Shown: positions 18,527 through 26,896 of the stretch, in pieces
How the letters are laid out: each line of letters begins with the position of its first letter
How positions within the stretch are numbered: position 1 is the stretch's first letter
Assembly (NCBI GenBank): GCA_027488735.1
Contig: JAIYBB010000012.1
Coordinates: 124,001-188,000 of the forward strand
From: Comamonadaceae bacterium
Lineage (GTDB): Bacteria; Pseudomonadota; Gammaproteobacteria; Burkholderiales; Burkholderiaceae_C
Length of the DNA: 64,000 nucleotides
Reading direction: 5' to 3'
Position numbers and translations under genes: made by a program
The notes under the pieces: model-generated
What the model saw: only the letters and a program-made list of their open reading frames with translations
What the model was told of the DNA's origin: nothing
The model's database searches: none

Positions 18527-20080
18527 TCAACCAAGGCTGCCACCGCGTCCTTCCTTGGCAATGTAGCCATAAGCTGCATTGCTACGCTCGCCACCCATCG
18601 CCAAATACTCGGCCTTCATTTGGGCAATCATGTCGTGGTCGAAGGCTTTTGCATCAGCAGCGATCTTCTGTGCATCCAAGCGGTACAACTTGGCAGAGTT
18701 TTCACCGAAGATCTTGTTTTTGACAGACCCGCGGCCATCGCCCAGTTTGATTTTCCAGCCTTGTTTTTTCATCATGTCTTCTGGAATCTCAAGGCGGCGC
18801 ATGGCTTCGATCTGCCACTGCGGTGAACCGTACCAAACCGAATCAGTACCCCACACCACGCGCTCAGGCCCCATCAGATTGACCAGTTGTCCGATGAATG
18901 CCGCACAGAAGCGAGGGTCTGTCACTGCGGTACTGGCAAAGCTTGAACCGATCTCTGCATAGACGTTGTTGACACCATATTTCTGAGGAATACGAGCCAA
19001 GTCTGTCGCCCACTGGATATAGCCATCCTTTTCAAACTGGGCCATTTCCATGTCGGGTTTGTCAGCCAACCATGGACGCAAAGCAGCATGGTAAATGACA
19101 AAGTTCATTTTGGGCCAGTCTTTGGCAGCTTTACCCACATCAGCGACAGTTGCGTTTTCCCAAGTACCGGCAAAAGCTTTTTCATAGTCACGTGGCATCA
19201 AGCCCTTGTGGATACAAATGGTGTTGATGCCCGACTTAAGCGCTTTCTCGTAGAACGGATACATGAGCTTTTCATCGTCCAGGCGCCAAGCGTATTTAGA
19301 CGGGCCGAAGGGGTCGCCAATGGTGTAGGACTTCCAGGACACAGGCTTGAGTTCGGCAATGGCACGGTCCACTTCATCCATCCAATTGGGATATTTGGGT
19401 GTGATGATGGAGTGACCCAACATGCGCACGCTGCCCGCCATTTTGTTGACTGCACGGCAGGCGTTTTGAATCGCATCATTGGAGAGCAACCACCAGTTCG
19501 GGTCATCAAATGGCGCACCAGACAGCAAGGCAATGGTGGTGTCACTGTCAAGAAAAATTTCCTTGAGGTAGTTGTCCATTTTGTAGCGCGACAAATTGGT
19601 GGGGACACTGCCGATATTTGGATTGACTTTGGCGCCCTCTGCCCATTTGGTCAAACCCAACAAGCCTTCTTCCTTGAAATCATCGCGGATGAAGTGAGTC
19701 TGGTCATCAAAAATGAACTGGCCTTTGTATTTAACTTTGCGGTCGCCTGCAGCATCAGGGTTACTGACCTCAGCAGCATTGACATCGAAGATGTCGCCGT
19801 GAACCGTGTTCATGGCCATGAAGGCAGCAGCCATGCCAGAGGAAGATGCCAGAAATTTGCGACGTGTCGTGTTGTGGCGCTTGGCTTCTTTGTCCGCAAT
19901 TTCTTTGATCAAAAACTCAACCTGTTTTTGCTTCTCTGTTTGCGGCATCGGGTTGTATTCGCCATTGGAGACGATTTGTGTCGGGATCGGCGAACGAAAT
20001 GCGGCCTCGTCCGCATGCAAACACTCATCAAATTCTCTTTCTGTCATGGAAACGCCAAACGGTCGTTGTTTATCACTCAT
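18527..20080 (-). CDS. Amidohydrolase family protein with internal Tat signal
   Basis: A 517-residue TIM-barrel metal hydrolase (amidohydrolase-2 type). Blocks in the second half include CIHKGLMP, NFVIYHAAL with a likely metal His, RVVWGTDSVWYGSP with the catalytic Asp, and the terminal GENSAKLYRLD. A twin-arginine motif (TRRKFLASSSG) followed by an Ala/Met hydrophobic stretch sits about residues 71-90, after an unusually long polar N-region, so Tat export with a long pre-sequence is likely. AGGGAG lies before ATG 20080. The enzyme could be a decarboxylase or hydrolase of an aromatic or lactone; the substrate is unknown. It is a single-gene unit with its own terminator. Confidence 0.8.
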   Translation of the reverse strand: MSDKQRPFGVSMTEREFDECLHADEAAFRSPIPTQIVSNGEYNPMPQTEKQKQVEFLIKEIADKEAKRHNTTRRKFLASSSGMAAAFMAMNTVHGDIFDVNAAEVSNPDAAGDRKVKYKGQFIFDDQTHFIRDDFKEEGLLGLTKWAEGAKVNPNIGSVPTNLSRYKMDNYLKEIFLDSDTTIALLSGAPFDDPNWWLLSNDAIQNACRAVNKMAGSVRMLGHSIITPKYPNWMDEVDRAIAELKPVSWKSYTIGDPFGPSKYAWRLDDEKLMYPFYEKALKSGINTICIHKGLMPRDYEKAFAGTWENATVADVGKAAKDWPKMNFVIYHAALRPWLADKPDMEMAQFEKDGYIQWATDLARIPQKYGVNNVYAEIGSSFASTAVTDPRFCAAFIGQLVNLMGPERVVWGTDSVWYGSPQWQIEAMRRLEIPEDMMKKQGWKIKLGDGRGSVKNKIFGENSAKLYRLDAQKIAADAKAFDHDMIAQMKAEYLAMGGERSNAAYGYIAKEGRGGSLG

Positions 20081-20348
20081 GAAAGTCTCCCTTTTAAAGT
20101 TAATTTCCGAACACAAAAAGTGTTTGGTATGCGAAATGTGATCCTCGACTAATCAATTGTCAATAGGGAATTTTTCAATGCGCGGGTATTCACTAAGCTT
20201 CGCGGCAAATTCATCCCGTGATTAAATCTGACTGCCTCAAGGTCTTGAAAAAATAAGGTATGTTTCGAAGAGTGCAAACAAAAGTTATTCTGAAATTGCC
20301 ATATGCGCAGTCTTTTGCGCGTTGGTGGTTAAACCTAAGGAAAATCCA

Positions 20349-21332
20349 ATGAAAGCTGTTTGGTATGAGCGCAATGGTGGAGCCAAAGAGGTACTGATCT
20401 TCGGTGATCTACCTACTCCACAACCTGCTGAGAATGAAGTTCGTGTGCAATTGTTCGCCTCCGGGGTGAATCCTTCCGATGTCAAATCGCGCTTGGCGCG
20501 GCCCCTGCAAGACCCGTTCATCGTGCCGCACAGCGACGGTGCCGGCATCATCGACGCGATCGGTCAAGGGGTGGATCCTGCTCGGCTAGGGGAACGTGTA
20601 TGGGTCTGGAATGCCCAATGGCAAAGATCGATGGGAACCTCAGCGCAATATGTCTGCCTGCCTTCAGAACAAGCTGTTCATTTGCCGGATAGCACCTCCT
20701 TTCAGGAAGGTGCCTGCATGGGAATTCCAGGACTGACCGCATTACAAGCCGTTCGAATCGCAGGGGATGTCACAAAACAAACCGTGCTTGTCACAGGTGC
20801 TTCATCGGCCGTGGGTCATTACGTGACTCAGATGCTTAAGAGGTTGGGAGCCAACGTCATCGGTACGGTGGGATCAGCAGCCAAGGCGGCACATGCCAAG
20901 GAAGCCGGGGCGGACAACTGCCTGTTTTACAAAACCGACGATGTCGTGGCGCAGGTCAAAGACCTGACTCACGGAAAAGGCGTCGACACCATCATTGACA
21001 TGGATTTTTCCACCACCATTTCATGGATTGCTCAGGGTATTTTGCGACCCCACGGCCACTTGGTATGTTATGGGTCCAATCCTCCGCTGGAGGTGCCTGT
21101 GATGTTCAGGCCCTTGCTGTTTAACTCTGTCACGGTGAGTTTTTTCTTGGTCTATGACCTGCCAGTTCAGCAGCGCGGACCTTGTGTGCAAATCTTAAAC
21201 AGGATGCTTGAAAACAAACAGCTAAAGCACACTATTGGCGCCACCTTTGCTCTGCAGGACACGGTTGAGGCCCATCTGACTGTCGAGTCGGGTAAGACCA
21301 TTGGCAATGTGGTGATTGACATCGAACATTGA
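20349..21332 (+). CDS. NADPH:quinone reductase-like, zinc-free MDR protein
   Basis: A 327-residue medium-chain dehydrogenase/reductase. The N-terminal GroES-like domain reads MKAVWYERNG...GVNPSDVKSR. The Rossmann domain has the NADPH loop VTGASSAVGHYVTQ, the AAKAAHAKEAGAD block and GVDTIIDMD. Zinc ligands are absent, as in the quinone oxidoreductase (QOR/zeta-crystallin) group. ATG 20349 follows AAGGA; an upstream ATG at 20322 lacks a ribosome site. It reduces quinones or enones using NADPH. It is convergent with gltS. Confidence 0.85.
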   Translation: MKAVWYERNGGAKEVLIFGDLPTPQPAENEVRVQLFASGVNPSDVKSRLARPLQDPFIVPHSDGAGIIDAIGQGVDPARLGERVWVWNAQWQRSMGTSAQYVCLPSEQAVHLPDSTSFQEGACMGIPGLTALQAVRIAGDVTKQTVLVTGASSAVGHYVTQMLKRLGANVIGTVGSAAKAAHAKEAGADNCLFYKTDDVVAQVKDLTHGKGVDTIIDMDFSTTISWIAQGILRPHGHLVCYGSNPPLEVPVMFRPLLFNSVTVSFFLVYDLPVQQRGPCVQILNRMLENKQLKHTIGATFALQDTVEAHLTVESGKTIGNVVIDIEH

Positions 21333-21391
21333 CATGGTTTGTGTACGACTTTCCCACTGCGCATCGGTCTGCTGCTTTGCTAGACACCCAA

Positions 21392-22591
21392 CTAAGTCAG
21401 CATATTTAGCAATCCAGTGATCAGCAGCGCATTGGTGAAGTCTATGAAAAATGCACCCACTATGGGGGCAACCAGAAAAGCGCGTGGCGATGGGCCGTAA
21501 CGCTGAACAACCGAGTGCATCACAGCCATTGCATTGGCTGTGGTTCCAAGCATAAAGCCGGTGAAGCCGCCGCTCATCACTGCCGCGTCGTAATCTCTTC
21601 CCATGACCTTGAACACCACGAACCAGCAGAAAAGACACACCACGGTCACTTGAATCACAAGATTGACCAGCAAAGGCATGGCAATGGAAGACAACTCCCA
21701 CAACTTTAAATTCATGAGGGCGACGGCCAAGAAGAGAGTTAAACACACCACGCCCACACGCTCGGTCAAGCCGTGAGGGATTTTGAACCAAGCAGTTTTG
21801 TCGTCGATATTGCGAATGATGGACCCCATGAGCATGGCACCGACATACCCAGGCAGCGTCAAGTTTGCCGACGTCATCAGACCCCCCAGCCACGCACCAA
21901 TTCCCATGGCAATGAGTAAAACGCTGATGCCCTTGAGCACAGACAACATGTTTGCTTCATCGTCATTCGCTGAACCAGACTCGGCACTCTGAACAGAGTC
22001 GCTGGTCAAGGCCACAGGTGCTGATTTCAAATGGTGTCGCTCTAATAACTTTGTGACAAGAGGACCACCGACCAACCCGCCCAAGACAATACCCGACATA
22101 GCCGCAGCGATAGCCACAGACTCGGCAGAAGCGACACCTGCCGCCGCAAACTGCGGCGCAAATGCCAGCGCAGTGGCAGGGCCCCCTGTCAAAGCAGCAG
22201 GCCCCATCAAGACGCCAAGCAAAAGAGGCTGGCCAAATAAAAACGCAGTGGCCATGCCAATCACGCTTTGAACCACTGCAATGAATGTGGCCAACCCAAG
22301 GAATACCAAGGCCTGACGACTGCCGGTTTTCAGCAATTGAAAACTTGCACTCAATCCAATGGACGTAAAGAAAGCAGTCATCAATGGGGCTTGCAACGTG
22401 GTGTCAAACTTCACGGTGGCAATATTGAATTCGCGAAAAATTGAAATAAGAATTGCAACCAGCAGCCCACCAAAAACAGCTGCCGGAATGTTGTAGCGCC
22501 TGAGCAATGGCACGCGGTCCAACACATAGACACCTATAAAGAGCGCTATGGCGCCGACCGCCAATGTCTGGATGAAATCTAGCGCGATCAT
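21392..22591 (-). CDS. gltS: Sodium/glutamate symporter
   Basis: A 399-residue inner-membrane carrier of the GltS (ESS) family with about ten helices. The N-terminus resembles GltS (LDFIQTLAVGAIALFIGVYV, then YNIPAAVFGGLLVA), and the re-entrant loop signature GPAALTGGPATALA is present, as is a second glycine-rich loop GGFTGFMLGTTANAMA. It takes up glutamate with Na+. ATG 22591 lies one base after the stop of the upstream gene, so translation is probably coupled; GTG 22618 is the alternative. A hydrophilic insert about residues 180-210 separates the halves. Confidence 0.88.
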   Translation of the reverse strand: MIALDFIQTLAVGAIALFIGVYVLDRVPLLRRYNIPAAVFGGLLVAILISIFREFNIATVKFDTTLQAPLMTAFFTSIGLSASFQLLKTGSRQALVFLGLATFIAVVQSVIGMATAFLFGQPLLLGVLMGPAALTGGPATALAFAPQFAAAGVASAESVAIAAAMSGIVLGGLVGGPLVTKLLERHHLKSAPVALTSDSVQSAESGSANDDEANMLSVLKGISVLLIAMGIGAWLGGLMTSANLTLPGYVGAMLMGSIIRNIDDKTAWFKIPHGLTERVGVVCLTLFLAVALMNLKLWELSSIAMPLLVNLVIQVTVVCLFCWFVVFKVMGRDYDAAVMSGGFTGFMLGTTANAMAVMHSVVQRYGPSPRAFLVAPIVGAFFIDFTNALLITGLLNMLT

Positions 22592-22592
22592 G

Positions 22593-23018
22593 TCAATCAG
22601 GCCGATTTTTTTGGACACTGCAGTAAAACTGCTCGCCGCCTGAACCGCTTACATCAAGAAACACACGCCCATTAACGGCGTAGGTATCTCTTCGTACCAC
22701 GCCCCCCATCATCTCGGCCTCGGACAGGCAACGCCAGTTTTTGGGGTCGGTGACAGTGCAACCCATCAAATTGCGTTGCGTCAACATTTTTGCGCCACTC
22801 CAGGTTGTCTCACTGACAACCCCGGCTGAAGCATCAACCGCATAAGAGCTGGGATTTGAACCAAAAGAAGCGCATTGACTGGTGCAGCTTTGCGGACTTG
22901 CGGCATCTTGCTGGCGAGGGCATTCAAGAAACTCGTAGTAAGCCTGTGCGCCGTGCGCCAAACTGCTAAAGCAAATGGGCAACAGCCATTTGGCGATTGT
23001 GGTTGATTGAAACTTCAA
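22593..23018 (-). CDS. Cysteine-containing secreted protein, unknown
   Basis: I choose a TTG start at 23018 because AAGGAG stands six bases upstream and the protein then opens with a signal peptide (KFQSTTIAKWLLPICF, cleavage after AHGAQA). The 141-residue product has seven cysteines in the mature part (FLECPRQ, SCTSQC, MGCTV, WRCLSE, YCSVQ), consistent with periplasmic disulphides. An ATG-started version beginning at 23096 would put 26 polar residues before the signal. It is coupled to gltS. No family recognised. Confidence 0.6.
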   Translation of the reverse strand: MKFQSTTIAKWLLPICFSSLAHGAQAYYEFLECPRQQDAASPQSCTSQCASFGSNPSSYAVDASAGVVSETTWSGAKMLTQRNLMGCTVTDPKNWRCLSEAEMMGGVVRRDTYAVNGRVFLDVSGSGGEQFYCSVQKNRPD

Positions 23019-23122
23019 TGCACTCTCCTTAACTTGCGATGCCTTAGTATGCGGTAAAGGCCTAGACGCCATATTCAAACCAGATTTATTGCGCAAAAAC
23101 CGAACCCATTCATCATAAGACC

Positions 23123-23386
23123 ATGAAACTATTCACCCGACTGTTAGTGCTGATGATGGCCACCCTGCTGCTGATGCTCGCCATGGTCGTTATCAGTGTG
23201 TTTGTGTTGATCTCCGGCATACGCTGGCTATTGACAGGCAAAAAACCCAGTTTTGTTCTGTATGTCCAGGCTTATCAACGCTTCAAAAACACCACCAACA
23301 GAGCCGGCAAGTACAGTCCACGCGACAACGACATCATTGACGCAGAGTTTCGAGAGGTAAAAGGCGAATCAGACCGCCTGAAATGA
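23123..23386 (+). CDS. Small single-span membrane protein
   Basis: An 87-residue protein with a long N-terminal hydrophobic stretch (residues 5-37, one or two spans) and a basic then acidic cytoplasmic tail ending EGRVKGESDRLK-like (DAEFREVKGE). The tail pattern DIIDAEFREV is seen in many small proteobacterial membrane proteins of unknown function. It is transcribed divergently from the gltS unit. Confidence 0.6.
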   Translation: MKLFTRLLVLMMATLLLMLAMVVISVFVLISGIRWLLTGKKPSFVLYVQAYQRFKNTTNRAGKYSPRDNDIIDAEFREVKGESDRLK

Positions 23387-23609
23387 TTGTCTGAACATGC
23401 AGCATCTTTTTGTCCAACAAACCGAAAAATGTCATTTTTCTTTGGTTTTCTGTGCTCAATAAGCCAGATTGAATATGTTTTGAAGAGGTATTTTTTACAT
23501 AATCTAGCTTTTACCCATAAAAATAAGGTTTTGCACAAATATTTTCTATTCAAAACATGATTGCTCGCTAAGATAAAGGCTGCTTAGTAACAACCCTTAG
23601 GAGTTTCCC

Positions 23610-24035
23610 ATGATTAACAAATTAACAATGATCGCTTGCGTACTGTTTTCTGGCATTGCTGCCGCCGGCACAGGCGCTAATACCCTCGCCGCATCTGCCG
23701 AGCAAGAAGCTTCCATTTTGATCGCCAGCAACCAAAGCACTTGGTCCTATGCTGCCCTGAACATTTCCAAAGGCATGAGCCATGTTCGTGAATTCCACGA
23801 TATGGGTGCAAGCGGTGTCCAGCAAATCGACTACGTCGTCAACTGCACCAATCAAACCATGGCCATGTCTGGTTTCCAAATTCTTACCGGTCCAGGCAAT
23901 TTGCCAGTCGGCTTTGCCGCCCAGCCAACTCAAGCTTTGAGTTTTTACACACCAGTCATTGACCACGACAAGAAAATTGCAAGCAATGTCTGTGAAAAAC
24001 AGATGGCGATGAACAGCTATTCATCCAGCAATTGA
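23610..24035 (+). CDS. Small secreted protein, unknown
   Basis: A 141-residue protein with a signal peptide (residues 1-19, ending GIAAAG). The mature part contains two cysteines (NCTNQ and NVCEK), typical of a disulphide-bonded periplasmic protein. AGGAG precedes the start by 7 bases. An AT-rich 220-base region upstream (23387-23609) likely holds the promoter but no clear element could be fixed. No family recognised. Confidence 0.65.
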   Translation: MINKLTMIACVLFSGIAAAGTGANTLAASAEQEASILIASNQSTWSYAALNISKGMSHVREFHDMGASGVQQIDYVVNCTNQTMAMSGFQILTGPGNLPVGFAAQPTQALSFYTPVIDHDKKIASNVCEKQMAMNSYSSSN

Positions 24036-24154
24036 TATCCCATCAACTGACTGTTTAGGCGGATGTACTAAGAGTGCAAAGACTTGGGCGTTGAACTGGC
24101 TTGGTTCATGCCCGAGTTAGGATGGCATGACCAGTCAGTCATGAGGATTTATTT

Positions 24155-24325
24155 ATGGATGAAGACACGCGTTGCTGTGGAACAGGCACATGCCTGATCA
24201 ATGCTGAAGGCTACTGTTGGTGTGGCCAACGCTGGGATGGTGAAAAAATGTGTTCACCACAATCATTTTCAGAAGACACAACCTCAGCGCCCAAAGCCGC
24301 CGCTGAAGAACAAAGTTCGAGTTAA
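24155..24325 (+). CDS. Conserved Cys-rich 56-residue protein
   Basis: A short gene with GAGG 8-11 bases upstream of ATG. The product begins MDEDTRCCGTGTCLINAEG and continues with CWCGQRWDGEKMC, so six cysteines lie in the first 35 residues, followed by a polar Ser/Ala/Glu tail. The pattern CCGTGTC...GYCWCGQ recurs, to my knowledge, in small conserved proteins of Burkholderiales; it could bind a metal or cluster. It overlaps the convergent DUF4174 stop by four bases. Confidence 0.65.
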   Translation: MDEDTRCCGTGTCLINAEGYCWCGQRWDGEKMCSPQSFSEDTTSAPKAAAEEQSSS

Positions 24326-24735
24326 CGACAGCTGCCAGAGCGCAACTCCCTTTGTCGCATCGGCATGGTGTCAATCAGTGTCATTACATTTTCAAGTGAT
24401 GGCTGGCTAGTCAGCAACTTGACGCCCCCATCTTTGCCCAGTAGCACCAGATTGAAATCTGTATGTGGCACAGAAAATTGACGACTCAAAAGTTGGTGAT
24501 CACTTGATCCGGCAATCAAGTCAACATGAACCATTTGTCTGTCATCAAATTCACACTGGTATTGCTCAATTTGCTTCAGCAATGAAATACGCTCAGGCGT
24601 TGACTTGTCAGCTGAAAAGCTCAGGACAACCCGGCGTTTCCAGAGATATTCCTTCAGTGGTTCTGCGTGCAAAGAGCCAAGCATGCAAATTGCGGTAGTG
24701 GCTATGAGCAAGAAAGCAACTGGATTTATTCCCAT
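24322..24735 (-). CDS. DUF4174 secreted protein
   Basis: A 137-residue protein with a signal peptide (about residues 1-24, ending LHA) and the DUF4174 pattern: LKEYLWKRRVVLSFS, then DRQMVHVDLI, and LVLLGKDGGVKLLTSQP. The family has a thioredoxin-like fold without the CxxC pair. Function unknown. ATG 24735 with AGG 6 bases upstream is preferred over ATG 24780. This is the last ordinary chromosomal gene before the island stack. Confidence 0.7.
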   Translation of the reverse strand: MGINPVAFLLIATTAICMLGSLHAEPLKEYLWKRRVVLSFSADKSTPERISLLKQIEQYQCEFDDRQMVHVDLIAGSSDHQLLSRQFSVPHTDFNLVLLGKDGGVKLLTSQPSLENVMTLIDTMPMRQRELRSGSCR

Positions 24736-24814
24736 CTTGACCTGCCCTCTGCTTGCCTTACCGGCGTTTAGTTTGTTCAATAAAAGTATATGGAGTTTTC
24801 TCTTTAGTATTTAT

Positions 24815-24860
24815 TGGTGCGTTGTGAGGGTTTCGAACCCCCGACCCCCGTAGTGTGAAA
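24815..24860 (-). pseudogene. Decayed 3' half of tRNA-Val(CAC): old island border
   Basis: The minus strand reads a tRNA 3' half: part of the anticodon loop, a variable loop, the T-arm GGGGG-TTCGAAA-CCCTC, acceptor strand and CCA. It differs from the 3' half at 32455-32500 at only four of 46 positions, including one acceptor mismatch and two in the anticodon stem, so it would not fold well. No 5' half follows it. It is best read as the original 3' end left behind when an earlier element inserted and supplied its own copy. Confidence 0.75.
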
Positions 24861-24868
24861 ATGGATTC

Positions 24869-26503
24869 ATGGCCATCATCCACCCCCACAAAGCACTCAG
24901 CGGCCCCATGACTGCGGGAGACTACCGCGAACAGGATTTGTTGCTGCAACTCAAAGACGGCCTACCCGACAGCTTTGATGTGTTTCACGGCCTGGGTTGG
25001 TCGGCCATGCATGACCACCAACAACAATTCGGCGAACTCGACTTGACCGTGGTGTCCCCCGACGGCCAGGTACTGATACTGGAGGTGAAAGCCGGAGACG
25101 TGCTGTCTCAGGACGGAAAACTGATCAAGAGTTACGGTCACGACAACAGCAAAAACATAGGCCACCAGGCGCGCAAACAGCACAGCGTGTTGAGGCACCG
25201 GCTGAAAGAGGCCGGGCTGTCTCATGTGCATGTAGACGCCATGCTTGTGCTGCCGGACCACCGCTTGGGCAGCGAAGGCCTGGCCTACCCGCGCGAGCGC
25301 ATGGTGGATGCGACGCAAATGCCTGCGTTTTGCAGCATCGTGCGTTCATCGTTTTCAAGCGGTTTGCAACCTGAGGTGGACCGACACGCCTTGATGGATT
25401 TCTTGAGCAGCCAATATCAGCTGTACCCGGATGTGGGCACGCAAATAGGTCAAGTGCAACAAGTCAGTATGCGTTTGTCCGGCGGCCTGGCCACATGGGT
25501 GCCGCGCATCTCGCATGAGTCACAGGTGTATGTGGTGGAGGCCACTGCAGGTTCCGGCAAAACCCAGTTGGCACTCAAACTGTTACGAGACGCAGCTCAA
25601 CAAAAGCAACGTGCCCGCTATGTGTGCTTTAACCGCCCGCTGGCCGACCATTTGCAAACACTGGCGTCCAGCCGTGTGGAAGTGACCACGTTTCACCAAC
25701 TTTGTCGCGACCATGCAGAACGCGCCGGTCTGTGTCTGGACTTTTCGTCTGAGGGTGTATTCAAAGAAATGGTGAACTGCTATGTGCAAGCCGCTGAGGC
25801 TCTGCCGCAAAGTCTGGATTTGTTGGTGATAGATGAATGCCAAGACTTTGACATTGAATGGGTACAAGCGCTTTCTGCTGAACTGTCAGCGAATGGACGT
25901 TTGTATGTGCTGGGCGACAGCAACCAACAACTGTATGAGCGCGAACCGTTCGATTTGCCGCATGCTGTGCGAATGGAGTGCAACGACAACTTTCGCAGCC
26001 CGCAAAAAGTGGTGCATGCGATTAACCAATTGCAATTGATAGAGCAACGCATAGAGGCGTGCAGCGCGCATGAGGGAGAGACGCCCGGCTTTCATACTTA
26101 TGCAGGGAATGCTGACAGCCATGACAAAGCGTTGAACAACTGTTTGAAAACATTGTGGGCCAGCGGGTATACGCCCGCACAAGTGGCGGTGGTGAGCTTT
26201 AGAGGTGTTAAAAACTCCCGCGTACTGGCAATGGGACAACTGGGCGGTCACAGCACACGCCGCACCACAGGTCAGTATGACGAAGCCGGTAACGCGCTAT
26301 GGCATGAAGGTGAATTGCTGGTGGAGAGCGTTTACCGCTTTAAAGGCCAGAGCGCACCGGTGGTGGTGCTGTGTGAAGTGGATTTTGAGGAACTGACCCC
26401 GGTGAATGCCAGGAAGTTGTTTGTGGGGATGACCAGGGGGCAAGTGAGGGTGGAGGTGGTTTTGAGTGAGAAAGCAGCATCGATACTTACCTCTAAGATT
26501 TAA
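24869..26503 (+). CDS. NERD-domain SF1 (UvrD-like) helicase
   Basis: A 544-residue protein. Residues 15-120 form a NERD-type nuclease-related domain with FGELDLTVV and ILEVKAGDV, i.e. the D...ExK catalytic pattern. The rest is an SF1 helicase: Walker A ATAGSGKTQLA about residue 228, Walker B LLVIDECQDF about residue 318, a motif III GDSNQQLYE, motif V VYRFKGQSAPVV and motif VI FVGMTRGQVRVEV. Such proteins cut and unwind nucleic acid and are common in defence islands. The start codon lies only 8 bases after the att core, so the promoter must lie in or beyond the tRNA remnant. Confidence 0.8.
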   Translation: MAIIHPHKALSGPMTAGDYREQDLLLQLKDGLPDSFDVFHGLGWSAMHDHQQQFGELDLTVVSPDGQVLILEVKAGDVLSQDGKLIKSYGHDNSKNIGHQARKQHSVLRHRLKEAGLSHVHVDAMLVLPDHRLGSEGLAYPRERMVDATQMPAFCSIVRSSFSSGLQPEVDRHALMDFLSSQYQLYPDVGTQIGQVQQVSMRLSGGLATWVPRISHESQVYVVEATAGSGKTQLALKLLRDAAQQKQRARYVCFNRPLADHLQTLASSRVEVTTFHQLCRDHAERAGLCLDFSSEGVFKEMVNCYVQAAEALPQSLDLLVIDECQDFDIEWVQALSAELSANGRLYVLGDSNQQLYEREPFDLPHAVRMECNDNFRSPQKVVHAINQLQLIEQRIEACSAHEGETPGFHTYAGNADSHDKALNNCLKTLWASGYTPAQVAVVSFRGVKNSRVLAMGQLGGHSTRRTTGQYDEAGNALWHEGELLVESVYRFKGQSAPVVVLCEVDFEELTPVNARKLFVGMTRGQVRVEVVLSEKAASILTSKI

Positions 26504-26607
26504 ATATGATTGTGCAATATGACGTTTAGGAGCAACCCAAATATGAGCTTCAAAAAATAGATAATGATGAAATCAAACTCTTTCATACAAAATCGGCAGG
26601 CACAAAC

Positions 26608-26787
26608 ATGCAAGTGAATCAATCTCCTAAAAAACTGCATCAACTAATAATAATCACCTTGCTTTTTTTGCCAAAATTTTTACTTGCTAATGGATTTGAA
26701 AAAATAATCAAAGATCCACTTACCTTAATGTTCGTTCTGGTGATTGAATCAACTACAGTTTTATTTCAAAACAAGCTTAACAGGTAG
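26608..26787 (+). CDS. Possible tiny membrane protein
   Basis: In the 393-base gap between the helicase and methyltransferase genes, one 59-codon frame encodes a product with two hydrophobic stretches (IIITLLFLPKFLLAN and LMFVLVIESTTVLF). No clear ribosome site precedes it (GGCAGG is 9 bases upstream). The surrounding DNA is AT-rich and otherwise shows nothing. It may be chance. Confidence 0.3.
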   Translation: MQVNQSPKKLHQLIIITLLFLPKFLLANGFEKIIKDPLTLMFVLVIESTTVLFQNKLNR

Positions 26788-26896
26788 GGGAACTACACCA
26801 AATTATCAACAATTAAGAAATCAGATCCGCGACCTTTAAATTCAAGATAGCAAAGCAGCGAGATCGCTTGAAAACTCTAGTGGTAAAGGTGTATGA

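Noticed and set aside
19088..20152. 354-codon plus-strand open frame opposite the amidohydrolase gene
   Set aside because: It is the antisense of a well-supported gene with a recognisable domain; its product has no domain character.
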